Assembly: GCA_905214265.1 (NCBI GenBank)
Contig: CAJMLQ010000021.1
Coordinates: forward strand, 1 to 31,774
Source: an uncultured bacterium
Lineage (GTDB): Bacteria > Bacillota > Clostridia > Oscillospirales > Ruminococcaceae
DNA length: 31,774 nucleotides
Direction: 5' to 3'
In this document: piece by piece, positions 1 through 8,428 of the stretch
Layout of the letters: every line of letters begins with the position of its first letter
How positions within the stretch are numbered: position 1 is the first letter of the stretch
Notes under the pieces: generated by a model
What the model was told of the DNA's origin: nothing
What the model saw: only the letters and a program-made list of their open reading frames with translations
The model's database searches: none
Made by a program: the position numbers and the translations under genes

Positions 1-56
1 AGGCCAGCCGCCCGGTGGCGGCGATCCTGATGCTGGACAACTACGAGGACCTGAAT
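1..56 (+). other. Foreign/chimeric left end, GdpP-like coding fragment
   Basis: From about position 57 upward the minus strand reads as normal RpoB and reaches TWEGY, where RpoB should continue NYEDAVLLSERL. Instead the minus frame reads IQVLVVVQHQDRR, which is not RpoB. The plus strand of 3-53 reads ASRPVAAILMLDNYEDL, which resembles the degenerate GGDEF segment of GdpP/YybT-type c-di-AMP phosphodiesterases. The simplest reading is a mis-joined contig end near 54-57. A real rearrangement breaking rpoB would be lethal. The GdpP assignment is from memory of the family and rests on 17 residues. Confidence 0.55.
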
Positions 57-2480
57 GTAGCCTTCCCAGGTGGTAAAGCCGATGAGGGCGTTCTTGCCCA
101 GCGCGATCTCGCCGTTGCTGGTGGCGGGGCCGTCGGCGATGACCTGGCCCTTCTCCACCCGGTCGCCCACCGAAACGATGGGACGCTGGTTGATGCAGGT
201 GCCCTGGTTGGAACGCATAAATTTCAAAATGGTGTATTTGTGCAGCTCGCCGTCGTCGCCGCGGATGCCGATTTCCCGGGCATCTACCGATTCCACAACG
301 CCATCTTCCCGGGCCAGCACGCAGACGCCGGAGTCCACAGCCGCTTTATATTCCATGCCGGTGCCGACGATGGGAGAGTCGGTGACCAACAGTGGAACCG
401 CCTGCCGCTGCATGTTAGCGCCCATCAAAGCGCGGTTGGCGTCGTCATTTTCCAGAAAGGGGATCATGGCGGTGGCCACGGAGACCATCATCCGGGGAGA
501 AACGTCCATATAGTCTACTCGCTTGGCGTCGACCTCCAGGATCTGATCCCGATAGCGGCCGGTGACGCGGGGAACCGCAAATTTATTGTCCTCCGTCAGC
601 GGGGAATTGGCTTGGGCGACGACCACTTCGTCTTCAACGTCGGCGGTCATGTATTCTACTTCGTCCGACACCACGCCGGTTTCCTTATTCACCTTGCGGT
701 AAGGCGCCTCAATGAAGCCGTATTCGTTGATCCGCGCAAAGGTCGCCAGATAGGAGATCAGGCCGATATTGGGGCCTTCCGGAGTCTCAATGGGGCACAT
801 CCGCCCATAATGGGAGTAGTGAACGTCGCGGACCTCGAAGGACGCGCGGTCACGAGACAAGCCGCCGGGCCCCAGTGCGGACAGGCGGCGCTTGTGGGTC
901 AGCTCCGCCAGGGGGTTGGTCTGATCCATGAACTGGGACAGCGGCGAGGAACCAAAGAATTCCTTGATCGCCGCCACGACCGGGCGGATATTGATCAGCG
1001 CCTGCGGCGTGACCGACTCCATTTCCTGGGCCTGAAGGGTCATGCGCTCGCGGATGACCCGCTCCATCCGGGAAAAGCCGATGCGGAACTGATTCTGCAG
1101 CAGCTCGCCCACCGGCCGGATGCGCCGGTTGCCCAGGTGGTCGATATCGTCCACTGTTCCGATGCCGTAGGCCAGGCAGTTCATATAGTTGATCGTTGCG
1201 ATAATATCATCCTTGATGATGTGCTTGGGAATCAGGCGACCAAGATTCTGACGGACCAGCTCAACGCGTTCGTCGTTGTCCTCGGTCTGCTCCAGGATCT
1301 CCTTCAGGACCTTAAAGCGGACCTTTTCCGAAATGCCCAGCTCTTCCTTATCCAGGTCGATATAATCGGAGATCTCCACCATGCCGTTGGAGATGACCTT
1401 AATATCCTTGCCGGCTTCCGTGTGGACAAAAACCGTATCGACGCCAGCCCGTTCAATGGCCCAGGCTTTGTCGCGGGTCAGCAGCTCCTCCGCCTCGGCA
1501 ATAACTTCGCCGGTCAGTTCGTTGACCACCGGCTGGGCCAGAGTGTGTCCCATGATCCGGACAGCGATCCCCAGCTTTTTGTTGTATTTATAACGGCCGA
1601 CCCGGGAGAGATCATAGCGGCGTTCGTCAAAAAGCAGCGGAACCAGGTGCTTGATCGCAGACTCCTGCGTAGGCGGCTCACCGGGACGCAGCTTGCGGTA
1701 AACCTCCAGCAAAGCCTCGTCTCCATTTTTGGTGGTATCTTTGCCGTTCAAAGTGGATACAATGGTATCATGATCCCCAAAAATCTCCAGCACGTCGGCG
1801 TCAGTTCCCATACAATCGGTCAGGGCGCACTTATAATCGTCCTGGATCTGATCAATGGTCACATCATCCCGGATGCGCAGCAGGGCGCGGATAAAAACCG
1901 TCACCGGGATCTTCCGGTTTTTATCAATGCGGACATAATAGATATCGCTGGAATCCGTTTCATACTCCAGCCAAGCACCGCGGTTGGGGATAACCGTGGA
2001 CTTAAAGAGCTTTTTGCCAGTTTTGTCAAAGGTTCCATCGTAATATACGCCAGGGGACCGGACCAGCTGGGAAACGATAACGCGCTCCGCGCCGTTGATG
2101 ATGAAGGTGCCGCTTTCGGTCATCAGCGGGAAGTTGCCCATGAAGATTTCCTGCTCGTTAACCTCACCGGTTTCCTTGTTGAGGAGCCGCGCACGAACGT
2201 GAAGGGGTGCGTCATAGGTTACGTCGCGCACCTTACACTCGGTCACTGAATACTTGGGGTTCTCGTCCAGCCGGTAGTCGATAAAGTCCAGGACCAGGTT
2301 TCCGGTGTAGTCGGTGATCGCGGAAATATCGTTAAATACTTCCTTCAGCCCCTGCTTCAAGAACCATTTGTACGAATTGACCTGCACTTCGATCAAGTTC
2401 GGCATTCCCAGCACTTCTTTGATGCGTGCGAAACTCATACGAGTGTTTTTCCCGAGCTGCACAGGCTTGACATTCACCAT
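57..2480 (-). CDS. rpoB: DNA-directed RNA polymerase subunit beta (5' part)
   Basis: This is the beta subunit of RNA polymerase, which forms one side of the active-site cleft and binds rifamycins. About 808 codons are present, and the C-terminal third is cut by the window end. The start MVNVKPVQLGKNTRMSFARI matches Firmicutes RpoB. The rifampicin region (about 865-957) reads GSSPLSQFMDQ, then THKRR and SALGPGGL, so the usual resistance positions D516, H526 and S531 (E. coli numbering) are wild type; E. coli Q510 is Pro here. ATG 2480 is chosen because homology begins there. An in-frame ATG at 2501 is also open but has a stop codon directly before it and no nearby Shine-Dalgarno sequence. No rplL lies upstream; the next gene is an AraC regulator. 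rpoC is expected beyond the window. Confidence 0.97.
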
Positions 2481-2484
2481 AGGC

Positions 2485-2523
2485 TTAATCACTCCATTCA
2501 TCTATTTCGAGAACGCAAAACAC
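2485..2523 (-). CDS. Possible 12-codon leader peptide upstream of rpoB
   Basis: The strongest Shine-Dalgarno sequence in front of rpoB (AAGGAGGGG, about 2530-2538) is not placed for rpoB. It sits 8 nt before a GTG at 2523 that opens a different frame, reading MFCVLEIDEWSD and stopping at TAA 2487-2485, only 4 nt before the rpoB ATG. This geometry suggests translational coupling or reinitiation. The rpoB start itself has only a GGAG located 11 nt upstream. It could instead be an incidental frame, with ribosomes loading at the strong site and starting rpoB inefficiently. No homologue is known to me. Confidence 0.35.
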   Translation of the reverse strand: MFCVLEIDEWSD

Positions 2524-2739
2524 AAGTTTCCCCTCCTTCTCCTGAATTCGTAACAATTCAGCGAAGGACGAAAAACCTGTTGCTGTTTCAACTGTTCTCA
2601 CCCATCTCTTTGTGCAACAAATACAAGTTTTTAGCAAAAGTCAATTGATTTTTTGCACAAATCAACCCTATTAAATTGTATCAAGATTCACATTTGTAAC
2701 CCGTTTAAGGCGGATTTATCCATTTTGATACAGTTTATC

Positions 2740-2768
2740 ATTATACATCAAAGATGAGAGGTTGTCAA
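2740..2768 (-). promoter_or_regulatory. Consensus sigma-A promoter of rpoB
   Basis: TTGACA (2768-2763), a 17-bp spacer and TATAAT (2745-2740) are both perfect consensus hexamers. Just upstream are A/T-rich runs (about 2785-2815) that could act as an UP element. Transcription would start near 2733, giving an untranslated leader of about 250 nt before rpoB. The leader holds a weak stem (TTGATTT/AAATCAA) and no terminator-like hairpin that I can see. The stretch between this promoter and the regulator stop at 2881 contains no gene. Confidence 0.9.
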
Positions 2769-2880
2769 CCGCTAAATGTAAACAATTTTCGCGGAAAATT
2801 TTCGGAAAACCTTTTCCACCGTCTGCATTATGGCTCGACAGCCGCAAAATATGCAGCATGGAAAAAAGAAATTCCCATAT

Positions 2881-3720
2881 TTATCCTCTTTCGTCTCCCA
2901 GTTCTTTCCGGGCGTATTCCCGCGGAGAAACCCCCTTGACCTTTTTGAACACCCGTGAAAAATAAAGTGGGTCCCGGAACCCCACCGAAGCGGCTATTTC
3001 CCCTACGGTCAACCCGGTGTTCCGAAGCATGGCCGCCGCCTCCCCGATCCGGTAGCGCATCAAAAACTGCGTTGGCGCCACGTTCAGTTCCTGGGCAAAG
3101 ACCCGGTAAAGATGGCTTTCGCTGACCCCGACAAAGTCCGCGACATCACAGATGGTGATGTCCCGGCTGTAATTCCGGCTGATAAAAAGCGTGGCCTTGT
3201 CTACATATTGCTTGGAGGTTGTGGGCTTTCGGCCGCCGGACAAGCTCATCAGGCTCCCTAAAAACAGATACAGGCATCCCAGCATCCGCGCTTCATGGGC
3301 AGGAGTACTCCCCCGCGCATCGGTGATCCGCATGAGCTGCTCGCGAATCTCACCGCCGTTCTCAGGATACAGAAGACGCTCGTCGTGGGCAAAGCCAGTC
3401 AGATTGATCAGCCGGTGAGCTTCCGTCCCGTTAAATCCGACCCAGTAATAGACCCAAGGATCCTCCCGGTCGGCGGTATATGTAACCAGCTCAGAAGGAC
3501 GGATCAGGAATAGCCCTCCTGGACCGATGGACACCGCTCCAGCTGCTGTGGTCAAAGTCCCCCGTCCCTCCGTCACATAATGGAACAAATAATGGTCCCG
3601 GGTTCCGGGGCCCCAGGCATATCCGGCCTCGCAGCGCTGATAGCCGGTGTTGTATACATTCAGCGACAGGTTCTCCTTCCCCGAAATCTTATAGGAATGC
3701 TTAACAAAATCCGCCTCCAT
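2881..3720 (-). CDS. AraC-family transcriptional regulator, cupin sensor type
   Basis: This is a 279-aa cytosolic regulator. Residues about 15-150 form the AraC_binding cupin-like sugar-sensing domain (GYAWGPGTRDHYLFHYV, GPGGLFLIRP, WVYYWVGFNG). Residues about 175-275 form the double helix-turn-helix domain with the family signature VGFRDPLYFSRVFKK. The ATG at 3720 has GGAAGGG 7 nt upstream. It resembles the MsmR/RafR-like activators of alpha-galactoside or galactose use in Firmicutes. It is transcribed divergently from galK-galT, with facing promoters whose -35 boxes are 31 bp apart, so the galactose genes are its likely target. No classic terminator follows it, so read-through toward rpoB is possible. 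The family call is firm; the effector is inferred. Confidence 0.92.
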   Translation of the reverse strand: MEADFVKHSYKISGKENLSLNVYNTGYQRCEAGYAWGPGTRDHYLFHYVTEGRGTLTTAAGAVSIGPGGLFLIRPSELVTYTADREDPWVYYWVGFNGTEAHRLINLTGFAHDERLLYPENGGEIREQLMRITDARGSTPAHEARMLGCLYLFLGSLMSLSGGRKPTTSKQYVDKATLFISRNYSRDITICDVADFVGVSESHLYRVFAQELNVAPTQFLMRYRIGEAAAMLRNTGLTVGEIAASVGFRDPLYFSRVFKKVKGVSPREYARKELGDERG

Positions 3721-3755
3721 GCTCCATCCCTTCCTTTTAAAATGCTGCTGTCTCT

Positions 3756-3784
3756 ATTTTAGCGGATTCTCTGCGAAAATGCAA
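3756..3784 (-). promoter_or_regulatory. Promoter of the AraC regulator
   Basis: TTGCAT (3784-3779), a 17-bp spacer and TAAAAT (3761-3756) fit a sigma-A promoter reading into the regulator gene. The predicted transcript start is about 30 nt before the ATG. Confidence 0.7.
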
Positions 3785-3815
3785 GATAAATCCATAAAGA
3801 TGATATCAAAAAAAG

Positions 3816-3844
3816 TTGTGGGGAAGCCGGACATGGTGTATGAT
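3816..3844 (+). promoter_or_regulatory. Promoter of galK-galT
   Basis: TTGTGG (3816-3821), a 17-bp spacer and TATGAT (3839-3844). The -35 box is a poor match, as expected for a promoter that needs an AraC-type activator. The A-rich 3785-3815 segment between the two divergent promoters is the likely operator area. Confidence 0.6.
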
Positions 3845-3893
3845 GAAATTAAGTAAATCCGAAAAATTTTTCAACTGCTCAAGGAGGCTTCTT

Positions 3894-5171
3894 ATGAACG
3901 CAGCAGCACTAAAAAGCTGGATAATAGACGGCCATTTGGATGAAACGCTGACCGCACTTTACGGAAAAGACCAGCTGGCCGCTCAAAAAATCCGCTATAC
4001 CGAAGCGCTCGACGCTTTCGTTGGACTATACGGCGACCAGGAAAACCTGACCCTCTTCTCCGCCCCTGGCCGCACCGAAATCGCCGGAAACCATACCGAC
4101 CACAACCACGGCCGTGTTGTCGCAGCCAGCGTCAGCATGGATGTTATCGCCGTCGTCTCCGCCAATGATACCGGTGTCATCCGGATCCAGTCCAAAGGCT
4201 ACCGGATGGACACCGTCGCCCTTGACGACCTGGAAATGAAGCCGGAAGAGGACAACAAGGCCATTGCCCTGATTCGCGGCACGGTTTCCCGTTTCCGGCA
4301 GAAGGGCCACTGCATCGGCGGCTTCGACGCCTACACCACCTCCAATGTGCTGAAAGGCTCCGGGCTTTCCTCTTCTGCCGCTTTCGAGGTTCTGGTCGGC
4401 ACGATTCTGAACTACACCTATAACGGCGGCGCCATCAGCCCCGTGGAGATCGCAAAGTACGCCCAGTACGCCGAAAATGTCTATTTTGGCAAGCCCAGCG
4501 GCCTCATGGACCAGATGGCCAGTTCGGTAGGCAGCGTCATCACCATTGACTTCGCCGACACGGAGAACCCCCTCATCGAAAAAATAGACTTTGATATGGA
4601 TGCCATGGGCTGCGCCTTGTGCATCGTCGATGTAGGCGGGAACCATGCGGATCTTACCAGCGAGTATGCCGCCATCCCCGCCGAGATGAAGCAGGTGGCC
4701 GGTTTCTTCGGCCGCGACGTTCTCCGCGGCGTCTCCTACCGGGAACTGATCGCCAACGCCCCTTTCCTGCGCGCCCAGTTCGGCGACCGCGCCTTCCTCC
4801 GTGCTGTCCATTTCGTCAAAGAAAACGAACGCGTCGGCGCTATCGTCAATGCCCTGAAGGACAAGGATTATCCCCTCTTTCTCCGCCTTGTCACCGAGTC
4901 CGGAGACTCCTCCTACCGCTACCTCCAAAACGTCTATGCCAGCTTCGATCCCAAAGAGCAGAGCATGGCCGTCGCTTTGGAAATGGCGGAAGATATCCTC
5001 GACGGCTGCGGTGCCTATCGGGTCCATGGCGGCGGCTTTGGCGGCACCACCCAGAATTTTGTCCCCCTGGACCTTCTGGAAGAATTCCGCGCCGGCATCG
5101 AAAGCGTCTTCGGCAAAGGAAGCTGCCACGTCCTGTCGATCCGCCCTTTCGGCGGGATCCAGGTTCTCTGA
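3894..5171 (+). CDS. galK: Galactokinase
   Basis: A cytosolic GHMP-superfamily kinase that phosphorylates alpha-D-galactose at C1 with ATP, the first Leloir step. The galactokinase signature GRTEIAGNHTDHNHG is at residues 59-73. The ATP-loop motif GSGLSSSAAFEV and the C-terminal GGGFGG motif are intact. At 425 aa it is somewhat longer than E. coli GalK (about 380), as in clostridial versions that carry an N-terminal extension. ATG 3894 is chosen because AAGGAGG lies 6 nt upstream; the frame stays open further upstream, but that stretch overlaps the promoter. The stop is 22 nt before galT, so the two genes form one operon. It is probably controlled by the divergent AraC regulator. Confidence 0.95.
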   Translation: MNAAALKSWIIDGHLDETLTALYGKDQLAAQKIRYTEALDAFVGLYGDQENLTLFSAPGRTEIAGNHTDHNHGRVVAASVSMDVIAVVSANDTGVIRIQSKGYRMDTVALDDLEMKPEEDNKAIALIRGTVSRFRQKGHCIGGFDAYTTSNVLKGSGLSSSAAFEVLVGTILNYTYNGGAISPVEIAKYAQYAENVYFGKPSGLMDQMASSVGSVITIDFADTENPLIEKIDFDMDAMGCALCIVDVGGNHADLTSEYAAIPAEMKQVAGFFGRDVLRGVSYRELIANAPFLRAQFGDRAFLRAVHFVKENERVGAIVNALKDKDYPLFLRLVTESGDSSYRYLQNVYASFDPKEQSMAVALEMAEDILDGCGAYRVHGGGFGGTTQNFVPLDLLEEFRAGIESVFGKGSCHVLSIRPFGGIQVL

Positions 5172-5193
5172 TTGATGGAAAGGAGCTTTCTTT

Positions 5194-6162
5194 ATGGCCG
5201 AACTGCGTTATAATCCCATTTCCAAGGACTGGGTCATGGTGGCCTCCCACCGCCAGTCCCGCCCCCAGATGCCCAAGGACTGGTGTCCCTTCTGCCCCGG
5301 CTCCGGCAAGGTGCCGGACGAGGGCTTCGACGTTCTCCGCTATCCCAACGACTTCCCGGCCCTCATGCAGAACCCTCCAGAGCCGGACGATGTGGCCGGC
5401 GGCCTTTTTGAAGTGAAGCCCGCCTACGGCCGCTGTGAGGTCCTCCTCTATTCCGATCAGCATCATTCGTTTCTTAAAGACCTCTCTGACGAACATGTCC
5501 ACAAGCTGGCCCACCTCTGGCTGGATTGCTTCAACGACATGCGGGCCGATGAGAAAATCAAATACGTCTTTCTTTTCGAAAACCGCGGCGAAGCGGTGGG
5601 CGTGACCATGCCTCACCCCCATGGCCAGGCCTATGGCTATTCCTTTATCCCCAAAAAGATCCAGGAGGAGCTGGAAGGAGCCGGCGAATACTACCAGAAA
5701 ACCGGTCGCTGCCTGTTCTCCGACCTGCTGGCCCAGGAAAAGGCCGACGGCCGGCGGATCCTCTTTGAAAACGAGTTTTTCACCGTCTATGTTCCCTTCT
5801 TCTCCCCGATCACCTACGGCGTCCACGTTACCATCAACCGTCCCATCGGGGACATTTCCCAAATGACGGAGGAGGAGCTCTGCGCCTTGGGCGAGACCGT
5901 CCGGGACTGTGCCGGGATGTACGACGCCCTTTTCGACATGCCCTTCCCCTATATGATGTGCATGCACAACGCTCCCGTCAATAGCGGCGAGCACCCGGAG
6001 TACCAGTTCCACATTGAATTTTACCCGCCCCTCCGCGCCGCTGACCGCCAGCAGTTCTTCGCCTCGTCCGAGACCGGCGTAGGCGCCTGGTGCAATCCCA
6101 ACTGCCCGGAGCAGAAAGCCGCTGAGCTCCGGGAGGCCTACCAGAAGTACAAAGGCCGGTAA
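5194..6162 (+). CDS. galT: Galactose-1-phosphate uridylyltransferase
   Basis: It exchanges UMP between UDP-glucose and galactose-1-phosphate, giving UDP-galactose and glucose-1-phosphate. At 322 aa it is a compact class I GalT of the HIT superfamily. The active-site HPHGQ is at residues 141-145 (His143 the uridylylated nucleophile). The zinc-site CPFC is at 31-34. The C-terminal HNAPVN and HIEFYPP strands are conserved. The start is supported by AAAGGAG 8 nt upstream. It follows galK in an operon, and a strong hairpin downstream ends the unit. No galE is in the window, so the epimerase must be elsewhere or UDP-sugars come from another route (compare the cassette at 16340-19771). Confidence 0.96.
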   Translation: MAELRYNPISKDWVMVASHRQSRPQMPKDWCPFCPGSGKVPDEGFDVLRYPNDFPALMQNPPEPDDVAGGLFEVKPAYGRCEVLLYSDQHHSFLKDLSDEHVHKLAHLWLDCFNDMRADEKIKYVFLFENRGEAVGVTMPHPHGQAYGYSFIPKKIQEELEGAGEYYQKTGRCLFSDLLAQEKADGRRILFENEFFTVYVPFFSPITYGVHVTINRPIGDISQMTEEELCALGETVRDCAGMYDALFDMPFPYMMCMHNAPVNSGEHPEYQFHIEFYPPLRAADRQQFFASSETGVGAWCNPNCPEQKAAELREAYQKYKGR

Positions 6163-6172
6163 CCCCCGCAAA

Positions 6173-6223
6173 AACCCGCCGGATCCCTCAGGCGCGCCTG
6201 CGTCTGATCGGATCCGGCGGGTT
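6173..6223. terminator. Bidirectional terminator between galT and DUF1905 gene
   Basis: A perfect 14-bp inverted repeat (AACCCGCCGGATCC, 6173-6186, with 6210-6223) encloses an inner palindrome CAGGCGCGCCTG (6189-6200). On the minus strand it is followed by a T run, and on the plus strand by a short ATTTTG. It serves two convergent genes. Confidence 0.8.
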
Positions 6224-6237
6224 CATTTTGCAGGAGG

Positions 6238-6516
6238 TCATTTTTCCGGTTTCTGCCGCTCCACAACCGTCACGTGAACGGAATCTCCGGGCTGCTTTCC
6301 GATCTTCGCCCGAATATCCTTCCGGATGCCGAGGATGTGCCCCGGCGTCCCCATCCGGACCAGGCTTCCCTGATACGGTTCCCCGTCGAAAGTCGCGTCC
6401 ACCGGCACGCGTCCCCGCCCAAATTCCGCCCGGACATCAAAGGGAATCTCCACATAGGCCCCATCCAGATCCGGCACCTTCCGGATGACCGCGTCGAATT
6501 CATAAATTTTTTTCAT
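6238..6516 (-). CDS. DUF1905 domain protein
   Basis: A 92-aa soluble protein matching the DUF1905 family along its whole length: YEFDAVIRKVPDLDGAYVEI, DVRAEFGRGRVPVDATFDGE, then GTPGHILGIRKDIRAKIGK and PGDSVHVTV. The family is a small beta-barrel-like domain of unknown function, often standing alone as here or fused to a YdeI/OmdA-like domain. The start at 6516 has AAGGAGG 9 nt upstream; an overlapping ATG at 6521 closes after two codons. It is convergent with galT and divergent from the thioesterase, so it forms its own unit. The role is unknown. Confidence 0.85.
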   Translation of the reverse strand: MKKIYEFDAVIRKVPDLDGAYVEIPFDVRAEFGRGRVPVDATFDGEPYQGSLVRMGTPGHILGIRKDIRAKIGKQPGDSVHVTVVERQKPEK

Positions 6517-6549
6517 TTCATCGCCTCCTTATGATAAGATGCCCCACAT

Positions 6550-6578
6550 TTGCCTTTTCCTCCAGCCTGTGCTATGAT
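6550..6578 (+). promoter_or_regulatory. Promoter of the thioesterase gene
   Basis: TTGCCT (6550-6555), a 17-bp spacer and TATGAT (6573-6578) lie 20 nt before the ATG, giving a very short leader that still contains AAGGAGG. Confidence 0.65.
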
Positions 6579-6598
6579 AAAGAGCAAGGAGGAGTTTC

Positions 6599-7015
6599 AT
6601 GAGCACTGTCAGCCGCGTCACCGTCCGCTATGCGGAAACCGACCAGATGGGCATCGCCCATCACGCCGTTTATCCGGTCTGGTACGAGCTTTCCCGGACC
6701 GATTTTGTCAAATCCCTTGGAATCACCTACTCTCAGCTGGAAAAGATGGGCGTTATGACCCCGCTGGTGGAGCTTTCCTGCCATTATTCCGGCGTATCCC
6801 GCTATGAGGACGAGCTGCTGGTGGAGTGCAGGATTTCCGCCCTGTCCCCCAGCCGCGTTGAATTTTCCTATCGGATCTTCCGGGAGGGAGAAAAGAAGCC
6901 TCTGAACACCGGCTCCACCCTCCACGCTTGGGTGGACGCCCAGACCTTCCGCCCTGTCAATATGAAAAAGCGCTTCCCGGAGCTATACGCGAAAATGAAG
7001 GCGGAACTGCCGTAA
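6599..7015 (+). CDS. Hotdog-fold acyl-CoA thioesterase (YbgC/FadM/4HBT type)
   Basis: A 138-aa cytosolic thioesterase of the 4-hydroxybenzoyl-CoA thioesterase family that hydrolyses acyl-CoA or acyl-ACP esters. The signature is at residues 11-29: YAETDQMGIAHHAVYPVWYE, with Asp15 in the catalytic position of the family. The following helix region (SRTDFVKSLG) and the SRYEDELLVE strand fit the fold. The length is typical. AAGGAGG lies 7 nt before the ATG. The acyl substrate cannot be read from sequence. The M29 peptidase gene starts 160 nt downstream, so the two may be only loosely co-transcribed. Confidence 0.9.
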   Translation: MSTVSRVTVRYAETDQMGIAHHAVYPVWYELSRTDFVKSLGITYSQLEKMGVMTPLVELSCHYSGVSRYEDELLVECRISALSPSRVEFSYRIFREGEKKPLNTGSTLHAWVDAQTFRPVNMKKRFPELYAKMKAELP

Positions 7016-7175
7016 GCTGTTCCGTCGAAAGTGGGCATTTCCGGTTTCAGCCTAACGCATTTACCCGCTCCTGTCAAGCCCTTCCGATCCCCTAGGAAGA
7101 GAGGCTGCTTTCCTGTCTCTATTTGCGCAGCCCGTTTGAAATTCTGCAGAAACAAAATCGAAAGGAGTTTTCCCC

Positions 7176-8411
7176 ATGGATTCTCAGAATATGTTAGCAA
7201 AATACGCCGATCTGATCGTCCGTTCCGGCATCAACATTCAAAAAGGGCAGATTCTCTGTATCAGCGCCCCGGTTTCCTGCGCAGAGCTGGCGCGTCTGGC
7301 TGCGGAAAGCGCCTACAAAGCCGGTGCCAAGGAGGTGGTCCTCCGCTGGAGCGACGAGCGGATTTCCCGCCTGAAGTACGATTACGCCCCCATGAGCCAG
7401 TTCGAGACGGTCCCCGAATGGTTTTCTGCCTTCAACAACGGCTACGCCCGGGAGGGCGCAGGATTTCTCTCCATCGATTCCAGCAACCCGGATGCCTTCG
7501 CCGGTGTGGACCCCAAAAAGCCCGCCGCCTGGGTGAAGGCCGCTCACGCTGCCTGCAAGGAGTTCTACGACGGCATGGATATGGGCCGCAACACCTGGTG
7601 CATCGCCGCAGCTCCCTCTCCGGAATGGGCTGCCAAGGTCTTCCCGGGCCTGCCGGAAGCGGAGGCCATGGAAAAGCTCTGGGAGGCGATCTTCAAGGCC
7701 ACCCGCACCGACGCCCCCGACCCAGCCGCTGCCTGGGACGCTCACCGCCGCAGCTTTCAGCGCCGTATCGACTACCTGAACCGGATGCAGTTCGACCGCC
7801 TGCACTATCGAAACAGCCTCGGCACCGACATCACCATCGGCCTGCCTGCCAATCATTGCTGGGCCGGCGGCGGTGCGGAGACCCGTGACGGTGTCTACTA
7901 TTTCCCCAACATGCCCACCGAGGAAATTTTCTGCTCCCCGGATAAGGACCGGGCCGACGGAACGGTTTTCAGCGCACTCCCTCTGAATTACAATGGTTCT
8001 CTCATTGACCGCTTCCGTCTGACTTTCCAAAACGGCCGGATCACAGACTTCTCCGCAGAAACCGGCTATGACACCCTTAAGGCTCTCATCGAGACCGACG
8101 AAGGAAGCCGCCATCTTGGAGAAGTTGCCCTCATCCCCAAGAGCTCCCCCATCGCAGAAATGGGGATTCTCTTCTACAACACCCTTTTTGACGAAAACGC
8201 GGCCTGCCATTTTGCCATCGGCAAGGGCTTCGCCGAATGCCTCCAGGGCGGTCTGGAGATGGACGATGCGGAACAGGCAATCCACGGCCTCAACGATTCC
8301 GCCGCCCACGTGGACTTCATGCTGGGCACCCCCGACCTCTCTGTTACCGGCGTCACTAAAAATGGTGAGGAGATCGCCCTATTCTGCGACGGAAACTGGG
8401 CCTTTGAATAA
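7176..8411 (+). CDS. M29-family metallo-aminopeptidase (AmpS/PepS/AMPT type)
   Basis: A 411-aa cytosolic two-metal aminopeptidase that removes N-terminal residues from peptides. The metal ligands known from staphylococcal AmpS are all visible with a constant 3-residue offset: E250 (NMPTEEIF), E316 (HLGEVAL), H345 (CHFAIGKGF), H378 and D380 (AAHVDFM). The N-terminal domain (about 1-190) carries the family's Rossmann-like fold. AAAGGAG lies 9 nt upstream of the ATG. The MIF-like gene follows 17 nt after the stop, so they form an operon. The 160 nt upstream hold no clear promoter. Confidence 0.95.
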   Translation: MDSQNMLAKYADLIVRSGINIQKGQILCISAPVSCAELARLAAESAYKAGAKEVVLRWSDERISRLKYDYAPMSQFETVPEWFSAFNNGYAREGAGFLSIDSSNPDAFAGVDPKKPAAWVKAAHAACKEFYDGMDMGRNTWCIAAAPSPEWAAKVFPGLPEAEAMEKLWEAIFKATRTDAPDPAAAWDAHRRSFQRRIDYLNRMQFDRLHYRNSLGTDITIGLPANHCWAGGGAETRDGVYYFPNMPTEEIFCSPDKDRADGTVFSALPLNYNGSLIDRFRLTFQNGRITDFSAETGYDTLKALIETDEGSRHLGEVALIPKSSPIAEMGILFYNTLFDENAACHFAIGKGFAECLQGGLEMDDAEQAIHGLNDSAAHVDFMLGTPDLSVTGVTKNGEEIALFCDGNWAFE

Positions 8412-8428
8412 TGAAAGGAGTCATTTCT

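Noticed and set aside
15..2249. A 744-codon open frame on the plus strand opposite rpoB
   Set aside because: It has no ribosome binding site, its sequence is low-complexity and Gly/Asp/Val-rich, and it mirrors a certain essential gene. Long antisense frames are common in GC-rich coding DNA.
3816..3893. An upstream extension of galK to ATG 3834 or the GTG at 3816
   Set aside because: It overlaps the predicted promoter and lacks a ribosome site; ATG 3894 has AAGGAGG at proper spacing.
4026..5129. Long minus-strand frame opposite galK (and similar ones opposite galT, the M29 gene, GH78, the mutase and others)
   Set aside because: These are compositional shadows of well-identified genes, with no start signals and no recognisable domains.
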